DNA from: Intrasporangiaceae bacterium | GTDB taxonomy: Bacteria > Actinomycetota > Actinomycetes > Actinomycetales > Dermatophilaceae | DNA: 12,300 bases | Assembly (NCBI GenBank): GCA_012518475.1 | Contig: JAAYSB010000186.1 | Location: 1-12,300, forward strand | Direction of reading: 5' to 3' | Part shown: positions 12,232 to 12,300 of the stretch, in pieces | How positions within the stretch are numbered: position 1 is the stretch's first letter | Layout: every line of letters begins with the position of its first letter | Made by a program: the position numbers and the translations under genes | Notes under the pieces: generated by a model | What the model saw: only the letters and a program-made list of their open reading frames with translations | Told to the model about the DNA's origin: nothing | The model's database searches: none

Positions 12232-12300
12232 ATGCGCAGGTTCCTCGTTTCCGCTGTCGCTGCAGCAGCCCTGCTGGCGGGGCCGTCAGCGGCCCTCGCC
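12232..12300 (+). CDS. N-terminus of a secreted protein (signal peptide only, runs off the window)
   Basis: Only the first 23 codons are present. They read as a Sec signal peptide: the positive MRR, then FLVSAVAAAALLAGPSA and an ALA end that fits a signal peptidase I site at the very edge. AAGGAG (12220-12225) lies 6 nt ahead of the ATG, a strong ribosome site. The 156-nt gap from the VOC gene holds a terminator-like hairpin and a structured leader, so this gene is separately expressed. The mature protein and its function cannot be judged. Confidence 0.75.
   Translation, partial: MRRFLVSAVAAAALLAGPSAALA

Overview
The window is about 70% G+C, with dense, mostly C/G-ending codons, GntR/UTRA regulators and promoters carrying TANNNT-type -10 boxes. 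This points to a high-G+C actinobacterium. A relative of the Intrasporangiaceae/Micrococcales fits, but that is an impression, not something the sequence proves. The exception is the first ~123 bases, which are about 39% G+C by hand count and read as coding sequence of a quite different organism or locus. I think the left edge is a chimeric or recombinant junction.

Region 1 (1-5460) is a partial myo-inositol catabolic cluster. On the minus strand lie a GntR/UTRA regulator (1154-1891) and a transaldolase-family gene (start 1035) that loses its C-terminus at the foreign junction. Divergently, on the plus strand, lie iolC (5-dehydro-2-deoxygluconokinase), iolB (5-deoxyglucuronate isomerase, overlapping iolC by 4 nt) and iolA/mmsA (malonate/methylmalonate-semialdehyde dehydrogenase). 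A conserved operator-like motif, CATATGTTNNGACA, lies both in the divergent promoter and in front of the transaldolase gene. This makes the GntR protein the probable local regulator. iolG, iolE, iolD, iolJ and a transporter are not in the window.

Region 2 (5461-7887) is accessory. A large imperfect palindrome (REP-like) starts right after the iolA stop codon. It is followed by an orphan VapC-like PIN toxin with no antitoxin gene, a ~10-TM FtsX-like permease without its ATPase, and a convergent SRPBCC protein. The last two genes meet at a small hairpin.

Region 3 (7908-11399) is a sugar/nucleoside scavenging operon: a ribokinase-like PfkB kinase, a DeoC-like class I aldolase, a second GntR/UTRA regulator and a nucleoside hydrolase. 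The logical route is nucleoside to base plus (deoxy)pentose, then sugar phosphate, then aldol cleavage. The kinase lacks the usual ribose-binding N/D pair, so its sugar may not be ribose. Its promoter shares a 13-of-14-nt AT-rich block with the iolC operator region, suggesting linked or related regulation of the two clusters.

Region 4 (11428-12300) holds a two-domain VOC protein ending in a terminator-like hairpin. It is followed by the start of a gene for a secreted protein. That gene's 5' leader can fold into an H-type pseudoknot enclosing a hairpin, which looks like a cis-regulatory RNA of unassigned class. This leader is the most interesting novelty candidate here.
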